Origin: Rhodococcus sp. SBT000017
GTDB taxonomy: Bacteria > Actinomycetota > Actinomycetes > Mycobacteriales > Mycobacteriaceae
Reading direction: 5' to 3'
Assembly (NCBI RefSeq): GCF_003688915.1
Contig: NZ_REFU01000001.1
Coordinates: 1,116,001 to 1,180,000, forward strand
Length of the DNA: 64,000 bases
How positions within the stretch are numbered: the first letter of the stretch is position 1; every line of letters starts with the position of its first letter. A program made the translations under genes and the position numbers. Shown piece by piece: positions 44,631-53,220 of this stretch. The notes below the pieces were generated by a model that searched no databases, was not told where the DNA came from, and saw nothing but the letters and a program-made list of their open reading frames with translations.

Positions 44631-47600
44631 ATGTCTACCTCGAATCCGTCCGTTCAGCGTCGCGCTCTCGCCACACGTCTGGCCCAGGTCACCATCCGCG
44701 ACGAGAACCGGCTGCGGCGACGACTGGACAAGGCTCGCACCGACGACGCATTCGCCGCTCTCGACCGCGACATCGCCCGCGCCGAAACCGTGGTCGCCAA
44801 TCGCCGAGCTGCGGTCCCCACCCTCGAATTTCCCGAGTCACTTCCGGTCAGTCTTCGCAAGGACGACATCGCAGCGGCCATCGCCGAGCACCAGGTGGTC
44901 ATCGTCGCCGGCGAGACCGGATCCGGCAAGACCACTCAGATTCCCAAGATCTGCCTCGAACTGGGGCGCGGGATCCGGGGCTCGATCGGTCACACGCAGC
45001 CCCGTCGGCTCGCCGCGCGTACCGTGGCCGAGCGCATCGCCGAGGAGGTGGGCGAACCACTGGGTGAATCCATCGGCTACAAGGTGAGATTCACCGACCA
45101 GTCCTCGGATTCGACCCTCGTCAAGCTGATGACCGACGGCATCCTGCTGGCGGAGATCCAGCGAGACAGACTGCTCCGTCAGTACGACACCCTGATCATC
45201 GACGAGGCCCACGAGCGCAGCCTCAACATCGACTTCATCCTGGGCTACCTCGCGCAGCTTCTCCCCCGCAGACCCGACCTGAAGATCGTCATCACCTCGG
45301 CGACGATCGATCCCGAACGGTTCGCTCAGCACTTCGCACGGGACGGCGTGCCCGCGCCGATCATCGAGGTCTCCGGCCGCACGTTCCCGGTCGAAATGCG
45401 CTATCGACCACTGACTGTCGACGCCGGAGACACGACGATCGACCTCGACCCCGTCGACGCGACCTGCCAGGCCGTCGACGAGCTGATGGCCGAGGGCGAC
45501 GGCGACATTCTTGTATTTCTGTCGGGGGAACGCGAGATTCGCGACACCGCCGATGCGTTGAACGACCGCAATCTGCGCAACACCGAGATCGTTCCGCTGT
45601 ACGCGAGACTCTCTGCGGCCGAGCAGCATCGAGTGTTCTCACCGCACTCGGGCAGGCGCGTGGTGCTCTCGACGAACGTTGCGGAGACGTCGCTGACGGT
45701 CCCCGGCATCCGCTACGTGGTGGACCCGGGTACGGCCCGAATCTCGCGATACTCGTTGCGAACCAAGGTTCAGCGGCTCCCCATCGAGCCGATCTCCCAG
45801 GCATCGGCGCGGCAGCGGGCCGGCCGCTGTGGCCGCGTTGCCGACGGCATCTGCATCCGGTTGTATTCCGAAGAGGATTTCGAGTCGCGTCCGCAGTTCA
45901 CCGAGCCGGAGATTCTGCGTACCAACCTGGCGTCGGTGATCCTGCAGATGACCGCACTCGGGCTGGGCAAGATCGATGCGTTCCCGTTCGTCGAACCGCC
46001 CGATCCGCGCAGCATCAGGGACGGCATCGGACTGCTCGAGGAACTCGGGGCGCTCAAACCTGCCACCAAGGACGGCACCGCGGAGCTCACCCCCATCGGC
46101 CGTGAACTCTCGGCACTACCGGTCGATCCTCGGATGGCGCGGATGCTCGTCGAGGCCAACGGCAACGGCTCTCTGCGCGACGCGTTGGTGGTCGTGGCCG
46201 CCTTGTCGATTCAGGACGTTCGGGAGCGGCCGGCCGAGCATCAGCAAGCGGCGGACGAGAAGCATGCGCGTTTCGCGGTGGAGAACTCCGACTTCCTCGC
46301 GTACGTGAAGCTCTGGACCTATCTGCGCGAACAGCGGAACGAATTGTCCTCCAACCAGTTCCGACGCATGTGCCGCACCGAGTTCCTGCACTATCTACGG
46401 ATTCGCGAGTGGCAGGATCTGCACGGCCAGCTGCGTCAGATCACCCGCGGGCTCGGGTGGACGGTGCCCGACGCCGACTCCACCGAGACCGCACTGCATC
46501 AGTCGCTACTGTCCGGGTTGCTCTCGCACGTCGGCCTCAGGGAGGGCGACAAGCGCGAGTTCCTCGGCGCGCGCGGAGCTCACTTCGCCATCTTCCCCGG
46601 GTCGGGTCTGTTCAAGAAGCCCCCGCGCTGGGTCATGGCCGCCGAACTGGTCGAGACCGGACGCCTGTGGGGCCGGATGGCTGCTCGCATCGAGCCAGAG
46701 TGGGCCGAGCGGTTGGCACCGCACCTGGTCAAGCGGACGTACTCGGAACCGCACTGGTCCATCAAGCGGGAATCGGCGATGGCCTACGAACGGGTGACGC
46801 TGTACGGCATTCCGTTGGTGACGCAACGTCCGGTGAACTACCACCGCATCGACGCCGAGGCGTCCCGAGAGCTGTTCATCAGACATGCGCTGGTGGAGGG
46901 TGAATGGAAGACCCAGCACGCGTTCTTCCACAAGAACCGGGCTCTGCTCGACGACGTGGGTGAACTCGAACATCGCGCACGGCGACGAGACATCGTGGTC
47001 GACGACGATGCTCTCTTCGACTTCTACGACGCACGCATCGCCCCGGAGGCGGTGTCGGCGAGGCACTTCGACACCTGGTGGAAGAAGGCCCGCAGACAGG
47101 ACCCGCACCTACTCGACTTCACCACCGACACCGTCGTCAACTCCGACGCGGCCTCGGTACTGACCGGGGCGTATCCCGACGCATGGCGACAGGGCGAGAT
47201 CCAGTTCCCCCTGACGTATCAGTTCGAGCCGGGTACCGCTGCCGACGGAGTCACCGCTCGTATTCCGATCGCGCTGCTCGCTCAGGTACAGCCGGTGGGC
47301 TTCGACTGGCTGGTCCCGGGGATGCGCGGCGAATTGGTGACCGCTCTGATCAAGACACTGCCGAAGGCACTGCGCCGCAACGTCGTCCCGGCTCCCGACT
47401 TCGCGGCCGCGGCGTTGGCGGTCATGAAGCCGCGCGCGGAAACTCTGGTGACGGCCTTGGCACGTGAGCTGTCTCGGGCTGCGCAGTGCCACATCACGGC
47501 GAAGGACTTCGATGTTGCGGCACTGCCCGAGCACCTGAGGATGACGTTCGCGGCCGTCGACCCGTCCGGAAAGGTGTTGGGCAGCAACAAGGATCTGACC

Positions 47601-48527
47601 GTTCTGCGCACCGAACTGTCCGGGGAGGTCGGTCGCCAGGTGGCGAGTGCGGTGGGTGACGCGGAACGCGCGCCCTCGCTGGCCTGGACTTCGGGCACGC
47701 TCGGCCGGTTGGAGTCGACGGTCACCAGAGAAGTGGCCGGACAGAAGGTCACCGGCTACCCGGCGTTGGTACCCGAGGGACCGGGCGTCGCGGTGCGGGT
47801 CCTCAGCACCCCCGCCGAGGCGCGGGCCGCGATGCGGTCGGGAACCCGAGCCCTGCTGCTGTCGACGGTACCGAAGGGAACCAAGGCATTGCTGGCCGGA
47901 CTACCGACCGCCGAACGCCTTGCCCTGGGCCAGAATCCGTACGGCGGAGTCGATGCGCTCCTCGAAGAATGCCGGGCTCTGGCGGTCGAGGAAGCGATGG
48001 ATGCGCACGGTGGACCGGTACGCGATCCCGAGGCCTTCGACAAGCTCAGGGCACTCGTCGACGCGGAGGTTCCGCAGCGTACCGCCGCGGTGCTGGCCCT
48101 GGTTCGCCCGGTGTTGACCGCTGCCCTGGCACTGTCCGCGCAACTGCACTCCTCCTCGGGTGAGCCGGCGGACGATGTTCGGGAACAGCTCGACGGCTTG
48201 ATCTTTCGCGGGTTCGTCACCGAGTTCGGTTCTCGCAGATTGGCGGACCTGCCGCGCTATCTGGCCGCTGCGACGAAGCGGTTGGCGACGCTGCCGAGCA
48301 GTGCAGGCCGGGACGCGGCGGCGATGGACGTACTCGATCGGGTGTACGCCTCGTACGGACGACTGTTGGATTCGCTTCCGGAAAGCAGAAAGAACAGTTC
48401 CGGGGTACAGGAGCTGTTCTGGATGATCGAGGAACTGCGCGTCGGACTGTTCGCCCAGGGCATTCGCACGGCGTATCCGGTATCGGAGAAGCGCATCGAG
48501 AAGGCGATCTCGGACCAGAGTCGTTGA
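44631..48527 (+). CDS. hrpA: ATP-dependent RNA helicase HrpA
   Basis: A 1298-residue DEAH-box RNA helicase. Walker A is GETGSGKT (residues 94-101), motif II is DEAH at 191, motif III is ITSATID and motif VI is QRAGRCGRVADG. The helicase-associated and OB-fold domains follow (to about 730), then the long HrpA-specific C-terminal DUF3418 region. HrpA rescues stalled ribosomes and takes part in mRNA processing in E. coli. A TATCCT box lies 9 nt before ATG 44631, so the 5' UTR is probably a few nt. It converges with nrdR, 12 bp apart. Confidence 0.95.
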   Translation: MSTSNPSVQRRALATRLAQVTIRDENRLRRRLDKARTDDAFAALDRDIARAETVVANRRAAVPTLEFPESLPVSLRKDDIAAAIAEHQVVIVAGETGSGKTTQIPKICLELGRGIRGSIGHTQPRRLAARTVAERIAEEVGEPLGESIGYKVRFTDQSSDSTLVKLMTDGILLAEIQRDRLLRQYDTLIIDEAHERSLNIDFILGYLAQLLPRRPDLKIVITSATIDPERFAQHFARDGVPAPIIEVSGRTFPVEMRYRPLTVDAGDTTIDLDPVDATCQAVDELMAEGDGDILVFLSGEREIRDTADALNDRNLRNTEIVPLYARLSAAEQHRVFSPHSGRRVVLSTNVAETSLTVPGIRYVVDPGTARISRYSLRTKVQRLPIEPISQASARQRAGRCGRVADGICIRLYSEEDFESRPQFTEPEILRTNLASVILQMTALGLGKIDAFPFVEPPDPRSIRDGIGLLEELGALKPATKDGTAELTPIGRELSALPVDPRMARMLVEANGNGSLRDALVVVAALSIQDVRERPAEHQQAADEKHARFAVENSDFLAYVKLWTYLREQRNELSSNQFRRMCRTEFLHYLRIREWQDLHGQLRQITRGLGWTVPDADSTETALHQSLLSGLLSHVGLREGDKREFLGARGAHFAIFPGSGLFKKPPRWVMAAELVETGRLWGRMAARIEPEWAERLAPHLVKRTYSEPHWSIKRESAMAYERVTLYGIPLVTQRPVNYHRIDAEASRELFIRHALVEGEWKTQHAFFHKNRALLDDVGELEHRARRRDIVVDDDALFDFYDARIAPEAVSARHFDTWWKKARRQDPHLLDFTTDTVVNSDAASVLTGAYPDAWRQGEIQFPLTYQFEPGTAADGVTARIPIALLAQVQPVGFDWLVPGMRGELVTALIKTLPKALRRNVVPAPDFAAAALAVMKPRAETLVTALARELSRAAQCHITAKDFDVAALPEHLRMTFAAVDPSGKVLGSNKDLTVLRTELSGEVGRQVASAVGDAERAPSLAWTSGTLGRLESTVTREVAGQKVTGYPALVPEGPGVAVRVLSTPAEARAAMRSGTRALLLSTVPKGTKALLAGLPTAERLALGQNPYGGVDALLEECRALAVEEAMDAHGGPVRDPEAFDKLRALVDAEVPQRTAAVLALVRPVLTAALALSAQLHSSSGEPADDVREQLDGLIFRGFVTEFGSRRLADLPRYLAAATKRLATLPSSAGRDAAAMDVLDRVYASYGRLLDSLPESRKNSSGVQELFWMIEELRVGLFAQGIRTAYPVSEKRIEKAISDQSR

Positions 48528-48539
48528 CGGGCGGGACTG

Positions 48540-49004
48540 TCAGTCGATGTCGGCGGACTCGCGGTGCTTGCGCAGTTCGTGGATTTCCTTCTCGAAGTCC
48601 TCGGCCGAGCTGAACGAGCGGTAGACGGAAGCGAAGCGCAGGTAAGCCACTTCGTCCAGATCGCGGAGCGGACCGAGTATGGCCAACCCCACTTCGTTGC
48701 TGGGGATCTCCGCGGATCCCGCTGCACGGATGGCGTCCTCGACCTGCTGTGCCAGCAGGTTCAGCGCGTCGTTGTCGACATCTCTGCCCTGGCAGGCACG
48801 TCGGACTCCCTTGACGACTTTCTCGCGGCTGAACGGCTCGGTGACGCCGCTGCGCTTCACGACTGCGAGCACGGCAGCCTCGACAGTCGTGAATCGACGA
48901 CCGCACTCAGGGCAGGAGCGACGCCGCCGGATTGCTTGCCCCTCGTCCATCTCACGCGAGTCGACCACGCGTGAGTCGGGATGCCTGCAGAACGGGCAAT
49001 GCAT
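48540..49004 (-). CDS. nrdR: transcriptional repressor NrdR
   Basis: A 154-residue ATP/dATP-sensing repressor of ribonucleotide reductase genes. The zinc ribbon uses Cys3, Cys6, Cys31 and Cys34. The ATP-cone domain runs from about residue 46 to 136 ([20 protein letters not shown] onward). ATG 49004 with GGAGGA upstream gives the invariant MHCPFC start. It sits downstream of the SOS membrane-protein gene, as Rv2718c follows Rv2719c. No NrdR box occurs in this window. Confidence 0.96.
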   Translation of the reverse strand: MHCPFCRHPDSRVVDSREMDEGQAIRRRRSCPECGRRFTTVEAAVLAVVKRSGVTEPFSREKVVKGVRRACQGRDVDNDALNLLAQQVEDAIRAAGSAEIPSNEVGLAILGPLRDLDEVAYLRFASVYRSFSSAEDFEKEIHELRKHRESADID

Positions 49005-49104
49005 GAGGGATCCTCCGTCGTAGCCGATGCTCCGACGACGAGCACGCACATCGGGGCAGTCTGTCGAGGATACTCAGTCTTCTCGAACCCGACGGGGCCG
49101 GTGG

Positions 49105-49488
49105 TCATCTGCCGGGCGTGTACTCGACGACAGCTCCGTCGTGCACCTCGACCACACCCGCCGGTTGCGCGCCGGCCTCGGGGGCAACGGCCCGCAGGTT
49201 CGCAATGCCGATCAGTCCGCCCGCGACGACCAGGACCGCCAACATCCACAACATCAGCGATCGAATCCGAACAGGCTGGCTCGCGAAGTGCGCCGAGGTC
49301 GCGTCGAACTCGCGATCGGCCACCTCGCGATCGGTGACGTCGGTCCACGACGGGTCCAGGACGGGCAGGCACGGGCCCGGTTGCGTGGCGAGCCCGTGCA
49401 ACACCGGACGCGCCCGGCGACGACGCTCGACGACAGTGGATCGGGCACGGACACCGGCGGCGGTGGGGCGATCGGTGATGATGGTCAT
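49105..49488 (-). CDS. small membrane protein in the SOS division-inhibitor (ChiZ/DivS) position
   Basis: A 127-residue protein with a cytosolic Arg-rich N-terminal half (ARSTVVERRRRARP), one transmembrane segment (about residues 78-97, SLMLWMLAVLVVAGGLIG) and a short outer tail ending VEYTPGR. Position (between nrdR and divergent lexA) and topology match the LexA-controlled division suppressors Rv2719c (ChiZ) and DivS. Unlike those, no LysM domain is present: the protein stops about 30 residues after the membrane. ATG 49488 has GAGG six nt upstream. A near-perfect LexA box lies 34-49 bp upstream. Confidence 0.7.
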   Translation of the reverse strand: MTIITDRPTAAGVRARSTVVERRRRARPVLHGLATQPGPCLPVLDPSWTDVTDREVADREFDATSAHFASQPVRIRSLMLWMLAVLVVAGGLIGIANLRAVAPEAGAQPAGVVEVHDGAVVEYTPGR

Positions 49489-49521
49489 CGGAACCTCGTC
49501 TTCGCTCGTTGGATCGATTGT

Positions 49522-49537
49522 TCGATCAGGCGTTCGA
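49522..49537. promoter_or_regulatory. LexA box 2 (for the small membrane protein)
   Basis: TCGATCAGGCGTTCGA matches 11 of 12 defined positions of the actinobacterial SOS box (TCGAAC, four bases, GTTCGA). Two more GTTCGA half-sites flank it at 49520-49525 and 49547-49552. Confidence 0.7.
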
Positions 49538-49600
49538 TGGACGCTTGTTCGAAGTTCTATCACGAGCCTCCGACAATGTCTGCAGAAAACGCGACACGAG

Positions 49601-49616
49601 TCGAACAGATGTTTGA
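49601..49616. promoter_or_regulatory. LexA box 1 (autoregulation of lexA)
   Basis: TCGAACAGATGTTTGA matches 11 of 12 defined SOS-box positions. It overlaps the lexA -35 element, so bound LexA would block its own promoter. Confidence 0.88.
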
Positions 49617-49641
49617 TTCAACAGCTGATACACGCTAGATT
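49613..49641 (+). promoter_or_regulatory. lexA promoter
   Basis: TTGATT (49613-49618) and TAGATT (49636-49641) are separated by exactly 17 nt. The predicted transcript begins near 49648, giving a 5' UTR of about 95 nt. Confidence 0.75.
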
Positions 49642-49743
49642 CGTGTCAGAAACCACACGCCACACGAGTCGACACCATCAACTCCAGTCCGCGCAGACCT
49701 ACCCCGCAGACCGGATCCAGGACACCAGCAGGAGGCCGACAGC

Positions 49744-50556
49744 ATGAAGGACGAGACCTCGACGAGGTCGACCACGCGTTCCACGACGACCGGTTCCAAG
49801 ACGACCGGAGCCAGGGCCACCGCACCGAAGGCCGCAGCGGGCAAGCCGGCCGCGGAACCGACATCCAAGGCCATGGAAGTCGGCACCGACATCAGTGCGG
49901 GTCTGACCGAGCGGCAGCGGAAGGTACTCGAGGTCATTCGCGCTTCGGTCACCGAGCGCGGTTACCCACCGAGCATTCGGGAGATCGGTGACGCGGTCGG
50001 TCTGACGTCGACCTCGTCCGTCGCTCACCAACTCCGCACCCTCGAGCGCAAGGGCTTCCTCCGGCGCGACGCCAACCGCCCCCGCGCCGTCGATGTCCGC
50101 GGTCTCGACGAGGTGCAGGCCGATCAGGCTGCCGCGGCGGTCGACGGATCGCAGGCATCGGAGGATCAGGATCGATTGCCGACCCCGACGTTCGTGCCGG
50201 TGCTGGGCCGGATCGCTGCAGGCGGCCCGATTCTGGCCGAGGAGGCCGTCGAGGACGTGTTCCCGCTCCCCCGCGAGCTGGTCGGTCAGGGTTCGCTGTT
50301 CCTGCTCAAGGTGGTCGGTGAATCGATGATCGACGCGGCCATCTGCGACGGCGACTGGGTGGTGGTTCGTCAGCAGTCCGTGGCGGACAACGGTGACATC
50401 GTCGCTGCGATGATCGACGGGGAGGCCACCGTCAAGACGTTCAAGCGGTCCAAGGGCGAGGTGTGGCTGCTGCCGCACAATCCGCTGTTCGAGCCGATTC
50501 CGGGCAACAACGCCGCGATCCTCGGCAAGGTCGTCACCGTGATGCGCAAGCTGTAG
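49744..50556 (+). CDS. lexA: SOS repressor LexA
   Basis: A 270-residue repressor of DNA-damage genes. A low-complexity Thr/Ala/Lys leader of about 50 residues precedes the winged helix (residues 54-118; [22 protein letters not shown]). The autocleavage site is Ala159-Gly160 in RIAAGGPI. The serine/lysine dyad is Ser194 (GESMID) and Lys231 (ATVKTF). The leader makes it longer than the usual 200-236 residues. ATG 49744 follows GGAGG. Two SOS boxes lie upstream and a perfect palindromic terminator follows. Confidence 0.96.
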   Translation: MKDETSTRSTTRSTTTGSKTTGARATAPKAAAGKPAAEPTSKAMEVGTDISAGLTERQRKVLEVIRASVTERGYPPSIREIGDAVGLTSTSSVAHQLRTLERKGFLRRDANRPRAVDVRGLDEVQADQAAAAVDGSQASEDQDRLPTPTFVPVLGRIAAGGPILAEEAVEDVFPLPRELVGQGSLFLLKVVGESMIDAAICDGDWVVVRQQSVADNGDIVAAMIDGEATVKTFKRSKGEVWLLPHNPLFEPIPGNNAAILGKVVTVMRKL

Positions 50557-50575
50557 GGATCGTCACCGTAGTGAC

Positions 50576-50615
50576 ATGCGAAGGGCCGCAGCACATGTGC
50601 TGCGGCCCTTCGCAT
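50576..50615. terminator. perfect 40-bp palindromic terminator
   Basis: Twenty-base arms (50576-50595 and 50596-50615) are exact reverse complements with no spacer, so the hairpin loop must come from the central CACATGTG. It separates the convergent lexA and acyl-CoA dehydrogenase genes and is symmetric. Confidence 0.88.
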
Positions 50616-50631
50616 TCCTCGGATCAGCGGA

Positions 50632-51774
50632 TCACAGATTCAATCCGCGGCCGATGATCTCCTTCATGATCTCGGTGGTGCCGCCGTAGATAGTCTGCAC
50701 ACGGGAGTCCATGTACGCCTTGGCGATCGGGTATTCCTTCATGTAGCCGTAGCCACCGTGCAGCTGCAGACACCTGTCGATCAGTTTGACCTGATTCTCG
50801 GTGGTCCACCACTTCGCCATCGCGGCTTCCTGGACGGTCAACTTGTCTGCGTTGAGCAGTTCGATGAACTTGTCCACCATGATGCGGGTGGCGGTGGTTT
50901 CGGTGGCCAACTCCGCCAACACGAAGCGCGTGTTCTGGAACTTGCCGATCGACTTTCCGAACGCCTTGCGGTCACGGCAGTACTGAATGGTCATGTCCAG
51001 CGCCGATTCCATCGCCGCGGCAGCGACGACGGCGATGGAGAGCCGCTCCTGGGGCAAGTTCTGCATCAGGTAGATGAAGCCCATGCCCTCGTCGCCGAGC
51101 AGGTTGGCGGCGGGCACGCGAACGTCGGTGAAGCTGAGTTCGGCGGTGTCCTGGGCCTTCATGCCGATCTTGTCCAGGTTGCGGCCTCGCTCGAATCCGG
51201 GCATGTCGCGTTCGACGACCAGCAGGCTGAAGCCCTGTGCGCCCTTCTCGGGGTCGGTGCAGGCCACGACGATCACCAGATCGGCATTGATTCCGTTGGT
51301 GATGAACGTCTTCGAGCCGTTGAGCACCCAGTCGTCACCGTCACGTACGGCCTTGGTCTTGATGCCCTGCAGGTCGCTTCCGGTGCCCGGCTCGGTCATC
51401 GCGATCGCCGTGATCAGTTCGCCGGAGCAGAATCCGGGGAGCCAGCGCTGCTTCTGCTCGTCGTTCGCAAGATCGATCAGGTACGGCGCGACGACATCGT
51501 TGTGCAGGGTGAACCCGATACCGCTGTACCCGCCGCGGGTGGTTTCCTCGGTGACGATGGCGTTGTAGCGAAAGTCCTTGACTCCGCCGCCGCCGAACTC
51601 CTCGGGCGCTGCCGTTCCGAGGAAGCCCTGCTTACCGGCCTCGACCCAGACGCCGCGATCGACGATGTTCTGCTCTTCCCACTTCGCGTGGTTCGGCGCT
51701 ACATGCTGATCGAGAAATTTCCGGTACGACTCCCGGAACAGCTCGTGCTCGGGCTCGAAAAGTGTGCGTTCCAC
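50632..51774 (-). CDS. fadE20: acyl-CoA dehydrogenase (FadE20-like)
   Basis: A 380-residue flavin-dependent acyl-CoA dehydrogenase for the first step of beta-oxidation. Signatures are AMTEPGTGSDLQGIKT, the FAD/adenine region and QLHGGYGYMKEYPIAKAYMD. The usual medium-chain IYEGT motif reads IYGGT, so the catalytic glutamate is probably on the earlier helix (RLSIAVVAAAAMESALD), as in long-chain and isovaleryl-CoA enzymes. GTG 51774 has GGAG six nt upstream. Order agrees with Rv2724c. Confidence 0.9.
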   Translation of the reverse strand: MERTLFEPEHELFRESYRKFLDQHVAPNHAKWEEQNIVDRGVWVEAGKQGFLGTAAPEEFGGGGVKDFRYNAIVTEETTRGGYSGIGFTLHNDVVAPYLIDLANDEQKQRWLPGFCSGELITAIAMTEPGTGSDLQGIKTKAVRDGDDWVLNGSKTFITNGINADLVIVVACTDPEKGAQGFSLLVVERDMPGFERGRNLDKIGMKAQDTAELSFTDVRVPAANLLGDEGMGFIYLMQNLPQERLSIAVVAAAAMESALDMTIQYCRDRKAFGKSIGKFQNTRFVLAELATETTATRIMVDKFIELLNADKLTVQEAAMAKWWTTENQVKLIDRCLQLHGGYGYMKEYPIAKAYMDSRVQTIYGGTTEIMKEIIGRGLNL

Positions 51775-51796
51775 GAATGTCTCCTTGTTCGGTGCA

Positions 51797-51843
51797 TACC
51801 GGCAGCGACCACGCGAAATCTCTACGGATCTCGGTCGCCGGTA
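51797..51843 (-). terminator. imperfect stem-loop downstream of the permease direction
   Basis: TACCGGCAGCGACC pairs with GGTCGCCGGTA with one bulged region. It lies in the 152-bp gap between the permease and dehydrogenase genes, both on the minus strand, and overlaps the likely promoter area of the dehydrogenase. Confidence 0.35.
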
Positions 51844-51926
51844 CGACTGACGTCACAGGGAAACACTACGTCCGCGGTGTCGGGTCGGTCGATGACCAAA
51901 ACGCGCGCGATCCGTGACCGACCTCG

Positions 51927-53198
51927 CTAACGACCTCGTGTGCCTGCACTCCTCGCGAGCGCCGAGACGATCGGGTAGCCGAGAAGGATGCCCACCGAAC
52001 CCCAGGCGATACCGCCGAGCTCGACCGATCCGACGGACAGTGTCAGATCACCGATTCCGGCGACGAGCGCCGCAGCGACGACCGTGAGATTGACCGGATC
52101 GGTGAAGTCGACCTTCGCGTCGGTCCAGATGCGTACGCCGAGCAGCCCGATGAGTCCGTACAGCACCAGGGTTGCGCCGCCGATGACCCCGTCGGGCGCG
52201 GTGAAGATCAGTGCACCGAACTTGGGCGAGAACGCGAGCACCATCGCGGTGATCGACGCGACCCAGTACGCGGCGGTCGAGTAGACGCGAGTGGCGGCCA
52301 TGACGCCGATGTTCTCTGCGTAGGTAGTGGTTCCCGAACCGCCGCCGGCTCCCGCGAGTGTCGTCGCCAGCCCGTCGGCGATCAATGCGTCACCGGCCAC
52401 GTCGTCGAGGTTCTTGCCGGTCATCGCGGCGACGGCTTTGACGTGCCCCACGTTCTCGGCGACGAGGACGATCACCACGGGCAGCGCCACGAGGATCACC
52501 GACAGCTCGAAGGACGGACCACGAAACTCGGGCAGACCGATCCAGCTCGCCGCGCTCAGTGCGTCGAGACGCGCTTGCGCGATTCCCCCCGTGACGGCGG
52601 CGAACACCCAACCCACGACGACACCGAGCAGAATTCCGAGTCGCCCGATCAAACCGGGTCCGAGAGCCGTCGCCAACAGAATCGCGATCAGGGTGACGGC
52701 TGCGATCAGCGGCTGTGCCTCGAACGACGTGGTGGCGGCCGGTGCCAGGTTCAGCCCGATCAGCACGACGACGGCACCGGTCACGACGGGCGGCATGGCC
52801 GCGTCGAGTACCCGTTGGCCCGCGAACTTCACCACGAGGCCGACGGCTGCCAATACGACGCCGACACACAGAACCGCTCCGAGTTGGGCGGCGGGTCCGT
52901 TCGCTTGGGTGGCACCGAGCGGGGCCAGGAAAGCGAAGGACGAACCCAGATAGCTGGGAACACGCCCTCGGGTGATGACGAGAAACAGCGCCGTTCCTAT
53001 GCCCGAGAACAGCAGCGTCGTCGAGACCGGAAATCCGGTGATCGTCGGAACCAGCAGTGTCGCACCGAACATCGCGACGACGTGCTGCATTCCGATACCG
53101 ATGGTGCGTGGCCACGTCAATCGTTCGTCGGGCGAGACCACCGCCCCGGCTTCGACGGTCTTTCCGTTTCCGTGCAGCGTCCAACCCAGAGTTCTCAT
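51927..53198 (-). CDS. NCS2 uracil/xanthine permease
   Basis: A 423-residue membrane transporter with about 12-14 hydrophobic segments, of the nucleobase-cation symporter-2 family. Recognisable blocks are GMQHVVAMFGATLLVP, VLVAENVGHVKAVA and GAGGGSGTTTYAENIGV; the latter is the QNxGxxxxT-type binding region in its uracil (UraA-like) form. It imports uracil or a purine base by proton symport. ATG 53198 is chosen; a TTG at 53213 would extend it by five residues. It lies 22 bp downstream of ptsI in the opposite reading order, so ptsI would be transcribed away from it into it (same strand, ptsI upstream). Confidence 0.87.
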   Translation of the reverse strand: MRTLGWTLHGNGKTVEAGAVVSPDERLTWPRTIGIGMQHVVAMFGATLLVPTITGFPVSTTLLFSGIGTALFLVITRGRVPSYLGSSFAFLAPLGATQANGPAAQLGAVLCVGVVLAAVGLVVKFAGQRVLDAAMPPVVTGAVVVLIGLNLAPAATTSFEAQPLIAAVTLIAILLATALGPGLIGRLGILLGVVVGWVFAAVTGGIAQARLDALSAASWIGLPEFRGPSFELSVILVALPVVIVLVAENVGHVKAVAAMTGKNLDDVAGDALIADGLATTLAGAGGGSGTTTYAENIGVMAATRVYSTAAYWVASITAMVLAFSPKFGALIFTAPDGVIGGATLVLYGLIGLLGVRIWTDAKVDFTDPVNLTVVAAALVAGIGDLTLSVGSVELGGIAWGSVGILLGYPIVSALARSAGTRGR

Positions 53199-53220
53199 GA
53201 TGGAAGGCAACACTATTGGA

